Source of the DNA: Bacillota bacterium
GTDB lineage: Bacteria > Bacillota > Desulfotomaculia > Desulfotomaculales > Desulfohalotomaculaceae
Assembly: GCA_009711615.1 (NCBI GenBank)
Contig: VENI01000001.1
Coordinates: 103,438-167,437 of the forward strand
DNA length: 64,000 nucleotides
Reading direction: 5' to 3'
The notes beneath the pieces were generated by a model, which was not told the origin of the DNA, did not search any database, and worked only from the letters and a program-made list of their open reading frames with translations. This document shows, piece by piece, positions 8,302 to 16,986 of this stretch. The position numbers and the translations under genes are program-made. Position 1 is the stretch's first letter; every line of letters starts with the position of its first letter.

Positions 8302-9282
8302 TTAACTTATTTGCACTTGTTCACTGGCCAATGCATTACTCCATTTTCCACATCTGTCTCCCCAGCGAGCAATAATAGTACCTTCTTCGCTAATTTCTAT
8401 TACTTCACACAGGTTAGGGCACCCAGAGCATTCAAAACTGCCTGAATTAAAGTCCATTTCAGCTACACTGAAACCTTTAAACAAGGTTTTATTACCCTTA
8501 GTCACTGCTTCTTTTGCTAGCAGTGCGGACCCAAGGGCCCCCATAACATTGTAGTGTTCGGGTATGTTTACTTCCAAGCCTAATTCTTTTTCGAAGGCTT
8601 TTCTCATACCAATGTTAGCAGCAACTCCTCCTTGAAACACAGCCGGCCCTAATATCTCTTTTCCTTTACCTACATTGTTAAGATAATTTCGCACCAGCGC
8701 TTCACAAAGCCCTGCTAATATATCTGGTAGTTCAAAGCCCATCTGCTGTTTATGGATCATGTCTGATTCTGCAAAAACTGCACAGCGACCAGCTATACGC
8801 ACCGGGGTCTTTGTTTTTAATGACTGCGGTCCAAATTCTTCAATTGTAATTCCTAATCTACTAGCCTGCTGGTCTAAAAACGAACCAGTACCGGCAGCGC
8901 ATACTGTGTTCATGGCAAAATCAGATACCACACCATCGCGGAGGATAATTATTTTCGAATCCTGCCCACCAATTTCCAATACTGTTTGAACCCCTGGCAC
9001 TTGCTGTGTGGCAGCAACTGCATGGGCGGTGATTTCGTTCTTCACTACATCTGCACCCACCATCACAGCACTTAAATGCCTAGCACTGCCGGTGGTGCCA
9101 ACACCTTTTATTACTGTACTGACCGGCAAACTTCTGACCAGTGTTTTCAAACCCTTTTGCAAAGTTTTTATAGGTTGTCCTTGGGTTCGAAGATAAAGCG
9201 ATTCCAGAACTTGCTCCTCTTCATTCATGAATACTATATTTGTACTTACTGAACCTACATCAATTCCCAAGTACCCTGTCAC
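8302..9282 (-). CDS. 2-hydroxyacyl-CoA dehydratase activase-type ATPase (HgdC/BadF family)
   Basis: A 326-residue ASKHA-fold ATPase. Members of the family are homodimers holding one [4Fe-4S] cluster between subunits, and they inject an electron into radical 2-hydroxyacyl-CoA dehydratases or benzoyl-CoA reductases. The phosphate-1 motif GIDVGSVST is at residues 6-14 and GGQDSKI at 105-111. Both predicted cluster cysteines are present (Cys128 in NTVCAAGTGSF, Cys167 in GRCAVF). An extra Cys-rich tail (CSGCPNLC ... DRCGKW) may bind another cluster. It follows two DUF2229-type genes in one unit. No dehydratase alpha/beta pair is visible, so the client is unknown. Confidence 0.85.
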   Translation of the reverse strand: MTGYLGIDVGSVSTNIVFMNEEEQVLESLYLRTQGQPIKTLQKGLKTLVRSLPVSTVIKGVGTTGSARHLSAVMVGADVVKNEITAHAVAATQQVPGVQTVLEIGGQDSKIIILRDGVVSDFAMNTVCAAGTGSFLDQQASRLGITIEEFGPQSLKTKTPVRIAGRCAVFAESDMIHKQQMGFELPDILAGLCEALVRNYLNNVGKGKEILGPAVFQGGVAANIGMRKAFEKELGLEVNIPEHYNVMGALGSALLAKEAVTKGNKTLFKGFSVAEMDFNSGSFECSGCPNLCEVIEISEEGTIIARWGDRCGKWSNALASEQVQIS

Positions 9283-9344
9283 TATAAATCCCCCATTCTA
9301 ATAAATCAAGCATTAAGTAATCAGTAGCTAGATTAAGAGTAAAT

Positions 9345-10472
9345 TTAAGACATTCTGACTTCTAACTCCTGACTCCTGGCTCCTTGGTAGTTTTGATATT
9401 GTTTTCTCTCCAGTAAATCAACAAACGCTTCCAGCCTTGTAATCATTCCTGCTTCCCCAGTATGTTCATCTGTGATTAATGTCATTAAGGGTATGTTATA
9501 TGCTGCAGAAACTTTAGGAAGCAAACTTTCAGCCACTATTTCCGGCATACATGTAAAGGGAAACAATTGAATAACACCATCATAACCTTGTTTAGCATAT
9601 ACCGGTACACTACCCACCGTTTCTAAACCATGACCGCCTACAAAATGGTTCAAATATGGAGAAGCATTACGGCAGTACTCCTTAGTGCTACGTATCCCTT
9701 TTAATAACCCCATAAACAGGTGGTCATTAATCCATTCGCTTAGATAAATAGAACGATCCACTTCTACGCCTAACCTTCCCAGGTGACGTTCAATGTTTAA
9801 ATTAGCGAAAGGCTCCAACAGGGTAAATATTTCACCAATGAGAGCAATCTTTATAACCCGGCGGTTACTGTCAACCGCCACATCTTGCATCATCTCTGAA
9901 CCTCGCGCTTCCGCCAGTTTTAGTTCTTCTACAGTTTGTGCCCTATCTATTTCTTTTAATGCTTGGTTCAGTGCTCGATCAGTTTCCCCGGTTAACAGTT
10001 CTCGAGGACGAGTTTTAAATGAAAGTAATTCTACGGTGTCTACAGCCCTACTCTTTAAATATCCATATCTGATAGACTGAATAACTTTCCACCAAGACTT
10101 CTTACCTGTTATCTGCCTTACCCGCGAAGTCAGTTCAGTGATACTTTTGTCTGGGGGTTCCAATACCACTATGTCATAATCATATCCCAAATCCTGTAGT
10201 ATGGAATGTTCCACCTGTGCATAGTAGCCAAAACGACAGGGACCACATCCGCCAGCCATCATAATGGTTTCTGCACCCAGTTCACTGGCCTCAATAAAAT
10301 TGCCCAGATTAAGTTTTAAGGGCATGCATGCAAATTCAGGCCCGTACTTGGAACCCAGTGTCAAAGTTCTTTTGCTTGTTTTTGGCGGCATTGTAACTTC
10401 AATACCCAAATACTCAAGCATCCCTTTGACACATATATATAGGTTTCCCATATGAGGAAAAGTAACTTTCAT
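9345..10472 (-). CDS. DUF2229-type protein (CoA-substrate enzyme activase partner), repeat-extended C-terminus
   Basis: A 375-residue protein of the DUF2229/HgdB-related family, found next to or fused with BadF-type activases. Family features are visible: TFPHMGNLYI at the start, conserved cysteines in MAGGCGPCRFGYYAQ (about residues 75-88), QLFPFTCMPE near 304 and a DEHTGEAGMITRLEAF block near 338-353. These cysteines probably bind an Fe-S cluster. The last roughly 12 residues (GARSQELEVRMS) are encoded by a dispersed intergenic repeat, so the original C-terminus has been replaced or lengthened. It lies 21 bp downstream of a paralogous gene. Confidence 0.8.
   Translation of the reverse strand: MKVTFPHMGNLYICVKGMLEYLGIEVTMPPKTSKRTLTLGSKYGPEFACMPLKLNLGNFIEASELGAETIMMAGGCGPCRFGYYAQVEHSILQDLGYDYDIVVLEPPDKSITELTSRVRQITGKKSWWKVIQSIRYGYLKSRAVDTVELLSFKTRPRELLTGETDRALNQALKEIDRAQTVEELKLAEARGSEMMQDVAVDSNRRVIKIALIGEIFTLLEPFANLNIERHLGRLGVEVDRSIYLSEWINDHLFMGLLKGIRSTKEYCRNASPYLNHFVGGHGLETVGSVPVYAKQGYDGVIQLFPFTCMPEIVAESLLPKVSAAYNIPLMTLITDEHTGEAGMITRLEAFVDLLERKQYQNYQGARSQELEVRMS
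9352..9385 (-). repeat. Dispersed AGTCAGGAGT-type repeat, copy 2 (inside a coding region)
   Basis: On the minus strand this reads as repeated AGGAGYCAGGAGTYAG units ending in AGAAGTCAGAAT, the same family as 8147-8180 and 49551-49585. It encodes the last codons of the gene at 9345-10472. Confidence 0.7.
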
Positions 10473-10493
10473 CTTCTACCTCCACTATAAAAT

Positions 10494-11498
10494 TTAATTA
10501 ACCAATGCTACACCAGGTAACTGTTTTGATTTCTTCCACCTAACCATATCTATAAAGGCTTCCAACCTAGTAACTATACCTGCCTCACCAGTATGCTCAT
10601 CCAGTGTCAAGTTCAGAAGCGGTGCTTTTCTGGTTTTCTTAGTAGTTCTGTCTATTAATTCACTGGTCATTGAATCGGGTCCACAGGCAAAAGCAGCCAA
10701 ATTAATTACACCATCAACATTATTATCATTTACAAATGTATAACCCGCTCCCACCATCCGCTGACCCAGCGTCCAAAAAAGTCTTTTTGGTAGTTTGGTT
10801 GCCTGTTGTCGCACCAGTTCTTCTGGAAGGTTATCTGCTGTGACCACATTCGCTCCCATCTTTTCCAGACGTCCGATAAGATTCATGCTGATGTATGAAT
10901 CATGAATAATATATGGGTGACAGATAATGGCAATATTAATGTCACCGCCACTTGACAACTTGTCTTTTTCTTTACCATACATTACAGCAAAGGCCTCTTC
11001 GGGCATATATCCGGATAAAAGAAGCTCGTTCAATCGCTGGACGGATTTTTGTCCTTTACGATAGGCCTGCCATATTTTAAAGCGATTGCCAGTAAACTTT
11101 CTTCCTACTTGTTTATAAGCATTACTAATTTCACTGGTTTTTAACCTCATGTTTATTGTGGTATCAATAATTTCTGGCAGGTTTTCCACGTTATGTTTCA
11201 CCATATCGGGAAAACCCAAAAATTTTGGACAAATATATTCCTGTTTAGCCATACTTACTAACCGCGGAATGAAAATATAATCCACATTTTTATTGGCTAA
11301 ATTTATCACATGGCCAAAAGCTAGTTTTACTGGCAGGCAAGCTTCATCCACACAGTTTTTACTTCCATCACTTAAAATGGATTTATTTGTTTTATCTGAA
11401 ACCACCACTTCGCATCCTAAGGTTTGAAAAAAATCTTTCCACATGGGGTAGTAGTAATAATATAATAATGCTCTGGGAATACCAACTTTGGTTGTCAT
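10494..11498 (-). CDS. DUF2229-type protein (CoA-substrate enzyme activase partner)
   Basis: About 334 residues beginning MTTKVGIPRALLYYYYYPMW. The ATG at 11498 is preceded by TTTGGAGGG and is preferred over upstream in-frame codons, which fall in the terminator of the previous gene. It shares the family blocks CVDEACLPVKLAFGH, PRLVSM, FACGPDSMTSELI and LDEHTGEAGIVTRLEAF with the next gene, so the two are paralogues or halves of an ancestral protein. In many anaerobes these modules form one large protein with the BadF ATPase. Here they are three genes in a row (11498 to 8302). The reaction is not known. Confidence 0.8.
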   Translation of the reverse strand: MTTKVGIPRALLYYYYYPMWKDFFQTLGCEVVVSDKTNKSILSDGSKNCVDEACLPVKLAFGHVINLANKNVDYIFIPRLVSMAKQEYICPKFLGFPDMVKHNVENLPEIIDTTINMRLKTSEISNAYKQVGRKFTGNRFKIWQAYRKGQKSVQRLNELLLSGYMPEEAFAVMYGKEKDKLSSGGDINIAIICHPYIIHDSYISMNLIGRLEKMGANVVTADNLPEELVRQQATKLPKRLFWTLGQRMVGAGYTFVNDNNVDGVINLAAFACGPDSMTSELIDRTTKKTRKAPLLNLTLDEHTGEAGIVTRLEAFIDMVRWKKSKQLPGVALVN

Positions 11499-11572
11499 TT
11501 TCGCCCTCCAAACACAGTTTTTTGTTAGTATAAACATTTTGTTGTCAAAATATGCAGTCCGATCATCATAAA

Positions 11573-11613
11573 AGAACCCGGTTTGGTTTTTAATAAAAGC
11601 CAAAGCCGGGTCT
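11573..11613 (-). terminator. Intrinsic terminator after spoVAF
   Basis: A long stem pairing AGACCCGGCTTTGGC with its near-complement around a short A/T loop, followed on the minus strand by TTTTATG. It lies just past the spoVAF stop codon and separates this unit from the activase-type genes. Confidence 0.7.
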
Positions 11614-11617
11614 CTTA

Positions 11618-13159
11618 TTATTTCTTGCTTTTTTCACGTTTCCCACGTTCTTCAGGTTTTCTAGCAGGCGCAGCTTGACGAAGGGCTTCTTTAGGCTTAA
11701 ATATACTGGGTCGGGTGTTTTGCATGGAAACGGGCGTACGTACAAATATTGTTTTTAGATATTGCAGGTTTAGCGGTATTACCGGCCATAGGTAAGGTAC
11801 CCCGAAGGATTTGGTAGTACCGAGGAATACCAACACCGCAAAAGATGCGATTATTAATCCGGGCAGTTGAAATGCTGCTACTGACAGCAGCAAAATCAAC
11901 CGCACCAACCTGTTAGCCCAAGACAATTCATAACTGGGGGTTAAGAAAACACCCACCATTGCCACTGCGGTGTACATAATTACTTCTACAGTAAATAATC
12001 CCACTTGGGTAGCCATATCACCAATTAAGAGTGCTGCAATTATGCCCAACGACGTGGCCAGCGGTGTGGGCGTGTGTATGGCCGCCAGCCTAATCCAGTC
12101 AACTGCTAATTCCGCCAGCAGGAACTGGCCAATTAGTGGAATTTTCCCTGGCTCATTGGGCCCGATAAACCTCAGGTCTGGCGGAAGCAGTTCCGGTTGT
12201 ATTGCAAATAAGAACCACAACGGTAACAAAAAAATTGAGGCGGCAATACCTAAATACCTAGCCCAGCGCACATACACTCCCACCGTTGGATTCTGCCTAA
12301 ACTCTTCCGCATGCTGCATGTGATCCCATAAAGTGACCGGTAGAATAATAGCACTGGGGGATGTGTCAACCATAACCATTACTCGACCTTCTAACAGGTG
12401 AGTTGATGCCACATCAGGTCGCTCGGTGTAACGAACTTTAGGAAATGGATTCCAATAACTACCCGGAGTAATTAATTCCTCAACAGCTTTCTCAGCCATT
12501 GGCAGCCCATCAATTTTTATGGACTTAATTCTCTCTTTCACCCTATCTACCAGTTCTTCATTAGCCACATCCTCCAAATAAACAACTACAATATCTGACT
12601 TGGATCGAATACTGCTCTGCATCACTTCGCACCGTAATCGGGGATCACGGATGCGTCGGCGTATTAAGGCAGTATTCAGCAGTAAGGTTTCTACAAATCC
12701 ATCCCGGGGGCCTCGAACCACCTTTTCCAGATCCGGTTCTTGGGGTTGACGACCAGGATAATTTCTAACATCAATAATTAAAGCCTGGTCTTCACCATCA
12801 ACAACCAATGCCAATGGACCAGACATAACATTATTAATAATGGTGGTCATTTTAGTTTCAGTCTGCACTTGAATGTGGTTTACATGTTCACTTAATAGTT
12901 TCTCTAAGGTATGTAACGAAATTTCTTCTCGTTGCAGTTCATCCAAATTGTGCAGGATCATTGTCATAACATCACTATTCACCATGCCATTAATATAGTA
13001 CATGGCAATCTTTTTCTTTCCTGCAATTGTCATTTTGCGACAGATTAAGTCATAACTTTTTCCCACACCCAATGCTTCATTTAATCTATCAATATTATCG
13101 TCTATTCGCTTAGAAAGTTTTGATTCATCACTCACTGAAATTTTTGCCAAGATATCCAC
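11618..13159 (-). CDS. spoVAF: Stage V sporulation protein AF (GerA-family)
   Basis: A 513-residue protein of the GerA/SpoVAF family. A soluble N-terminal half (with RRRIRDPRL and PSAIILP blocks) precedes several transmembrane helices (from about residue 300, RWARYLGIAASIFLLPLWFLF) and a basic C-terminal tail. SpoVAF sits in the forespore inner membrane and assists dipicolinate handling and germination. Its start overlaps the spoVAEa 3' end by 32 nt. Adjacency to spoVAEa supports SpoVAF rather than a nutrient receptor GerA subunit. Confidence 0.88.
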   Translation of the reverse strand: MDILAKISVSDESKLSKRIDDNIDRLNEALGVGKSYDLICRKMTIAGKKKIAMYYINGMVNSDVMTMILHNLDELQREEISLHTLEKLLSEHVNHIQVQTETKMTTIINNVMSGPLALVVDGEDQALIIDVRNYPGRQPQEPDLEKVVRGPRDGFVETLLLNTALIRRRIRDPRLRCEVMQSSIRSKSDIVVVYLEDVANEELVDRVKERIKSIKIDGLPMAEKAVEELITPGSYWNPFPKVRYTERPDVASTHLLEGRVMVMVDTSPSAIILPVTLWDHMQHAEEFRQNPTVGVYVRWARYLGIAASIFLLPLWFLFAIQPELLPPDLRFIGPNEPGKIPLIGQFLLAELAVDWIRLAAIHTPTPLATSLGIIAALLIGDMATQVGLFTVEVIMYTAVAMVGVFLTPSYELSWANRLVRLILLLSVAAFQLPGLIIASFAVLVFLGTTKSFGVPYLWPVIPLNLQYLKTIFVRTPVSMQNTRPSIFKPKEALRQAAPARKPEERGKREKSKK

Positions 13160-13715
13160 TCCTATTCAAAACCTCTTGCAAAGCTTTGGTGGTAATGGGA
13201 GCACCGTACTGAGCATCATCAAAACCACACATTTTACCTATGTCACCAATACCAACTATCACCGGAATCTGAAGTTCCCGTAGTACTTCAACTGTATCGC
13301 CATGTAGTTCCGTGCTACCGTCTATACAACAAAACCCATTCTTATTAACCGGACCATTTAATATCAGTCCATGGTTATCTACAGATTCGTCCACCGATAT
13401 TCCTTCCACGCCTTCGGTGTTGGAAGCTACTGCAACCACACCCAATACATCTATATCTGAATGTTCGCAAATGTAGCGTAATGCTACTTCCCCAGCACCT
13501 TCACCTTGAATACCTTTATCATCTAACATAACCACCACAGGGTCGTGTGCCGCCCTTGTTATTTGCTCCACAAGTTGTTCACCTGCTAAACGGGTTGGAT
13601 TGCCCCACGAACATGAAATGCAACGTGCTCCTATATTCTTCGCAGCCACTTCCACCGTTCTCTTGGCAACCTTATCGCCATCGGTTACTATAATCACCTT
13701 TCTTTTACTAGCCAA
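13128..13715 (-). CDS. spoVAEA: Stage V sporulation protein AEa
   Basis: A 195-residue soluble protein strongly resembling Bacillus SpoVAEa: VIIVTDGDKVAKRTVE at the start, GARCISCSWGNPTRL near 30-44, DPVVVMLDDKG near 56-66, IDVLGVVAVASNTEG, and IPVIVGIGDIGKM near 150-162. It belongs to the SpoVA set that moves Ca-dipicolinate across the spore inner membrane, although this subunit is not a membrane protein. It follows the dodecin-like gene by 17 bp. spoVAC, spoVAD and spoVAEb are absent here and must lie elsewhere if present. Confidence 0.92.
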   Translation of the reverse strand: MASKRKVIIVTDGDKVAKRTVEVAAKNIGARCISCSWGNPTRLAGEQLVEQITRAAHDPVVVMLDDKGIQGEGAGEVALRYICEHSDIDVLGVVAVASNTEGVEGISVDESVDNHGLILNGPVNKNGFCCIDGSTELHGDTVEVLRELQIPVIVGIGDIGKMCGFDDAQYGAPITTKALQEVLNRSGYLGKNFSE

Positions 13716-13732
13716 CCTGACACCTCCAAAAT

Positions 13733-13927
13733 TTACGAATAAGAAATTTTCATGTTGGCGCTATAGCCAACTAAATCACCATTTCTTACTTTTGCTTTCA
13801 GGTTGGTAATTTCCACTTCATCAATGTTGTCAAAACTCTTACTTGCCTCGTTTATGGCATTTTGTACCGCTGACCGCCAACTATCCGGCGATTGGCCAGC
13901 CAGTTCAATTACATAATGTTGGTTCAT
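13733..13927 (-). CDS. Dodecin-family flavin-binding protein
   Basis: A 64-residue protein with the dodecin pattern: ELAGQSPDSWRSAVQNAINEAS (helix), then FDNIDEVEITNLKAKVRNGDLVGYSANMKISY (antiparallel strands). Dodecins form dodecameric cages that store flavins or CoA and buffer free flavin. AAGGAGG precedes the ATG. It is the first gene of a unit with spoVAEa and spoVAF, so it is probably made in the forespore. That placement is unusual for a dodecin. Confidence 0.8.
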   Translation of the reverse strand: MNQHYVIELAGQSPDSWRSAVQNAINEASKSFDNIDEVEITNLKAKVRNGDLVGYSANMKISYS

Positions 13928-14039
13928 AAAACACTACCTCCTTTTTTAATAGTAATAATTCATAGCTATTATTTGTTGATAGGTATTTTTTATACTATTA
14001 CCACCACGGTATTTAACTCCGCAAACAGAATATAAAAAA

Positions 14040-14071
14040 GGGATGAACTGTTTTAAAAAACAATTCATCCC
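14040..14071 (-). terminator. Intrinsic terminator after sigF
   Basis: GGGATGAA pairs with TTCATCCC, with A/T pairs toward a TTTTAAAAAA-type loop. A run of six T follows on the minus strand, right after the sigF stop codon. It separates the spoIIA operon from the dodecin-spoVA unit. Confidence 0.8.
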
Positions 14072-14073
14072 GC

Positions 14074-14850
14074 TCAGCCTTCATTGGATGCTAGCTGTTT
14101 TAGTTTTTTCAACGCCTGCCTTTCTAAACGTGAAACCTGTACTTGGGAAATATTTAAACGTTGCGCAACTTCTGATTGGGTTAGGTCTTCAAAAAAACGC
14201 CATAAAATAATCTTTCGATCGCGATCAGTCAGCTTAATTAGCAATTCTTTAATTGCAAGGGTATCCATCCATGGAGGTTCTCCACCTTCGTCGTCGCTAA
14301 GTTGATCTAAAATAAATATCGGATCTCCATCATCCTGATGTAGCGTCTCGTATATTGATGTAGGAGTTTGGGAAGCTTCCAGTGCAGTTACAACATCTTC
14401 TCTGTTACACCCCAGTTCGTCTGCAATTTCCCCTACTGACGGATCACGACCCAATTTGGCAGTTAGCTGTTCTTTAGTCATTTGGATACGATAGGCAGCT
14501 TCTTTTAATGACCTACTAACTTTAACAGGACTATCATCACGCAAAAAACGTCTAATCTCTCCCACAATCATCGGAACTGCGTATGTGGAAAACTTTACAT
14601 CATACGTTAAGTCAAATTTATCAATTGCTTTCATAAGGCCAATGGTACCAATTTGAAATAAGTCTTCTAATTCATAACCACGGTTTTGAAAGCGTTGAAC
14701 AAGGTTAAATACCAGTTTCAAGTTACAATTTACCAGTCTATCCCTTGCCACAGCGTCCCCCGCCTGCGCTCTTTTGATCAGCGAACGCATTTCCTTGTCC
14801 TTTAGCAGTGGAAAACGAGGTAGGTTCATTTCCATCAGTCTACCGCTCAT
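14074..14850 (-). CDS. sigF: RNA polymerase sporulation sigma factor F
   Basis: A 258-residue sigma-70 family factor of the SigF/SigG/SigB group. Region 2 shows NLKLVFNLVQRFQNRGYELEDLFQIGTIGLMKAIDKFD (-10 recognition). Region 3 and a region 4 helix-turn-helix (LTQSEVAQRLNISQVQVSRLE, near 225-245) are intact. Third gene of spoIIAA-spoIIAB-sigF, 12 bp after spoIIAB, which identifies it as the forespore-specific sigma F held by SpoIIAB. Confidence 0.96.
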   Translation of the reverse strand: MSGRLMEMNLPRFPLLKDKEMRSLIKRAQAGDAVARDRLVNCNLKLVFNLVQRFQNRGYELEDLFQIGTIGLMKAIDKFDLTYDVKFSTYAVPMIVGEIRRFLRDDSPVKVSRSLKEAAYRIQMTKEQLTAKLGRDPSVGEIADELGCNREDVVTALEASQTPTSIYETLHQDDGDPIFILDQLSDDEGGEPPWMDTLAIKELLIKLTDRDRKIILWRFFEDLTQSEVAQRLNISQVQVSRLERQALKKLKQLASNEG

Positions 14851-14862
14851 TTAATTCCCACC

Positions 14863-15306
14863 TTAGTGCTCCGGCTTTCCATCTACAGAGCTTACTTTTT
14901 TAAACATCACCACTTTAACACCTTTGTTTTTTTCTGACTCCACTTTAAAGTTATCCATAAAGGACTGCATAAAGACAAAACCCAATCCCATTCTCTCTGG
15001 GTCAGTAGAGTAAGCCGGTTCCATAGCTTGTGAAATATCCTCAATTCCTTTTCCGTTATCTTCTACACACATTTCCATACCTGCTTCAGTCAACGAAACA
15101 GCCAGTTCTATATAATTATTATCATTATTTTCATAACCATGCACTATAGAATTGGTAACCGCTTCAGACAAAGCTACTTTAATTTCTTCCAACTCATTTA
15201 ATGTAAAGTCTAATTGAGAGGCAAAGGCAGCGGCAGTTACCCTAGCAAATGCTACGTTATCAGGAACACTTTTAATTTGTAACTTAAACTTATTATTTAT
15301 TTTCAT
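14863..15306 (-). CDS. spoIIAB: Anti-sigma F factor (serine kinase)
   Basis: A 147-residue GHKL-fold kinase. The N box EAVTNSIVHGYEN (about 48-60), G1 box VEDNGKGIED (about 88-97) and GLGFVFMQSF (about 113-122) form the ATP pocket. SpoIIAB binds and inhibits sigma F and phosphorylates SpoIIAA. It lies between spoIIAA (12 bp) and sigF (12 bp) in the classic operon. Confidence 0.96.
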   Translation of the reverse strand: MKINNKFKLQIKSVPDNVAFARVTAAAFASQLDFTLNELEEIKVALSEAVTNSIVHGYENNDNNYIELAVSLTEAGMEMCVEDNGKGIEDISQAMEPAYSTDPERMGLGFVFMQSFMDNFKVESEKNKGVKVVMFKKVSSVDGKPEH

Positions 15307-15318
15307 TTTATGTCCTCC

Positions 15319-15657
15319 TTAGCCAATTTGGGCAAATGCCTCTGATTCATCACTGTACTCTTCAATAATACTAGTTAAGCCTGATAGTTCTAAAATCTTT
15401 TTAACCTGAGGTTGTGGGTTAACAAGCGCCATCTTACCGCCATATTTAGAAACTTTTTTATATCTTCCCAGCATCACACCTAAACCTGTACTGTCAATAT
15501 AAGTTACATCCGCAAGGTTTAAAATGATATGCCGTAACTGGGATGAATCTAGGGCGTCATCCATTTCAGTTCTTAGCGTATCTGCCGAACCAAGGTCTAG
15601 TTCACCAGCTAATCTTACAACCAATATATTTTCTTCAACACTAATTTTCCATTGCAT
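15319..15657 (-). CDS. spoIIAA: Anti-sigma F factor antagonist
   Basis: A 112-residue STAS-domain protein. The serine phosphorylated by SpoIIAB is Ser56 in VTYIDSTGLGVMLG, the family's signature. Dephosphorylated SpoIIAA takes SpoIIAB away from sigma F and so starts forespore gene expression. First gene of the operon, with a sigma-H-like promoter upstream and its own ribosome-binding site (GGGGG) close to the ATG. Confidence 0.96.
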   Translation of the reverse strand: MQWKISVEENILVVRLAGELDLGSADTLRTEMDDALDSSQLRHIILNLADVTYIDSTGLGVMLGRYKKVSKYGGKMALVNPQPQVKKILELSGLTSIIEEYSDESEAFAQIG

Positions 15658-15694
15658 TTAATTTCCCCCAGTTTTTACCATAATATTTTATAAT

Positions 15695-15724
15695 AACTTC
15701 TGTTATTAAACAGTTATTTCCTGC
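15695..15724 (-). promoter_or_regulatory. Sigma-H-like promoter of the spoIIA operon
   Basis: On the minus strand GCAGGAAAT is followed, 15 nt past AGGAAAT, by GAAGTT. This approximates the sigma-H consensus (RnAGGAwww and RnnGAATww) and lies about 40 bp before the spoIIAA start. Sigma H drives spoIIA in Bacillus. The -10 match is imperfect. Confidence 0.45.
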
Positions 15725-15755
15725 CATATATTACCACAATTATTGTCGAAAATGC

Positions 15756-15796
15756 AAAACAAGGGCTGTCACAGCACCCGTGACAGCCCTTGTTTT
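15756..15796 (-). terminator. Intrinsic terminator after dacF
   Basis: A 17-bp perfect stem (AAAACAAGGGCTGTCAC and its complement) with a 7-nt loop, beginning at the dacF stop codon and ending in TTTT on the minus strand. It separates dacF from the spoIIA promoter. Confidence 0.85.
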
Positions 15797-16986
15797 CATT
15801 TATTTTTTTCATTCATGCCAAACACTTTGTACATTACTTTACCCATCAATTGGAATGGAGACGCTTTTGCAACATCAGCCTTGACAACTAAATCTACCTT
15901 GTTTAGCTCTTTACCTTCTTTAATAACTGTATACTGGCCCACAACTTGTCCTTTTTTAACTGGCGCCACTAGATTGTTTTTTAACTCAACCTTACCTTCA
16001 ATACCTTTCTCCCCACCGCGTGGTACCACCACAGATACCTGTTCTGCAGTTATCACATCGATGTTCTCTACCATCCCTTTTTCCAATGGCACAGTTTTTA
16101 TTTTTTCCGCTTTTTTAGCCAATAAAACTGCTTGGTATCGGGCGAAACCGTAGTTGAAAAGTTTTATCGTTTCTTGAAAGTGTGTTTTAGGCTGTGGGCA
16201 CCCCAGCACCACCGATATTAATCTTAAGTTATCTCGTTCAGCAGAGGCAGCCAAGCAGTATTTTGCATCATTGGTCCATCCTGTTTTTCCTGCATCACAA
16301 CCACGATACCACTTAAGAAGTTTATTGGTGTTCCATAGCTTAAACTCTCCGTCACGTAGGTCATGTTCGTACATACCAGAAACTTTTCTAAATAATGGAT
16401 ATTCGAGAGCTTCCCTAAGAATAACAGACATGTCTGCTGCCGTTGTATAGTGGTTTTCTACAGGCAGACCAGTGGGATTGGAAAAGTGAGTATTACTTAA
16501 CCCCAATTCTTTGGCCTTATCATTCATCATTTTGACAAAGGCTTCTTCGCTACCACCAATTTGCTCTGCCACTGCCACACTGGAATCGTTTGCTGACCCA
16601 GTGGCTATTGATATCATCATTTCTTCAAAAGTTAGCTCTTCACCTGGCTCCAAATATATTTGGGAGCCTCCCATGCTGGCAGCATGTTCACTGGCCGCCA
16701 CCATGTCAGTAAGTTTTATTTGATTCTTTGCTTCTGCTTCACATGCTAGCAACATAGTCATTAATTTGGTCACGCTGGCCATTGGCAACTTTTTATCTGG
16801 GTTTTTACTAAATATGACCTTCCCGGACTGGTAGTCCAGCAGTACAGCCGCTTCAGCAGTTGTTTCCAAAAGTGCGCTTTTTTCTGTGGGTGTTTTTTCT
16901 GCTTCTGGTTCAGCCCAGGCAGGCGATACCATTAAACCTATCAGTAGAGCTAAAACTAAAAGTATGGATGCTACTCTCTTAAACAT
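15796..16986 (-). CDS. dacF: D-alanyl-D-alanine carboxypeptidase (sporulation type)
   Basis: About 396 residues; the ATG at 16986 follows AAGGGGGTAAATACA and begins a clean signal peptide (MFKRVASILLVLALLIGLMV, cleaved after AWA). It is a penicillin-binding protein of the S11 type with all active-site motifs: SVTK (SxxK), SAND (SxN) and KTG (KTGWTNDA). Such enzymes trim the terminal D-Ala of peptidoglycan stem peptides and shape spore cortex crosslinking. It lies directly upstream of spoIIA, as in Bacillus, where dacF is made in the forespore. A C-terminal beta domain and a short basic end follow. Confidence 0.93.
   Translation of the reverse strand: MFKRVASILLVLALLIGLMVSPAWAEPEAEKTPTEKSALLETTAEAAVLLDYQSGKVIFSKNPDKKLPMASVTKLMTMLLACEAEAKNQIKLTDMVAASEHAASMGGSQIYLEPGEELTFEEMMISIATGSANDSSVAVAEQIGGSEEAFVKMMNDKAKELGLSNTHFSNPTGLPVENHYTTAADMSVILREALEYPLFRKVSGMYEHDLRDGEFKLWNTNKLLKWYRGCDAGKTGWTNDAKYCLAASAERDNLRLISVVLGCPQPKTHFQETIKLFNYGFARYQAVLLAKKAEKIKTVPLEKGMVENIDVITAEQVSVVVPRGGEKGIEGKVELKNNLVAPVKKGQVVGQYTVIKEGKELNKVDLVVKADVAKASPFQLMGKVMYKVFGMNEKNK

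Noticed and set aside
11499..11603. N-terminal extension of the DUF2229-type gene
   Set aside because: The extra 35 codons fall in the spoVAF terminator and lack family similarity; the ATG at 11498 has a good ribosome-binding site.
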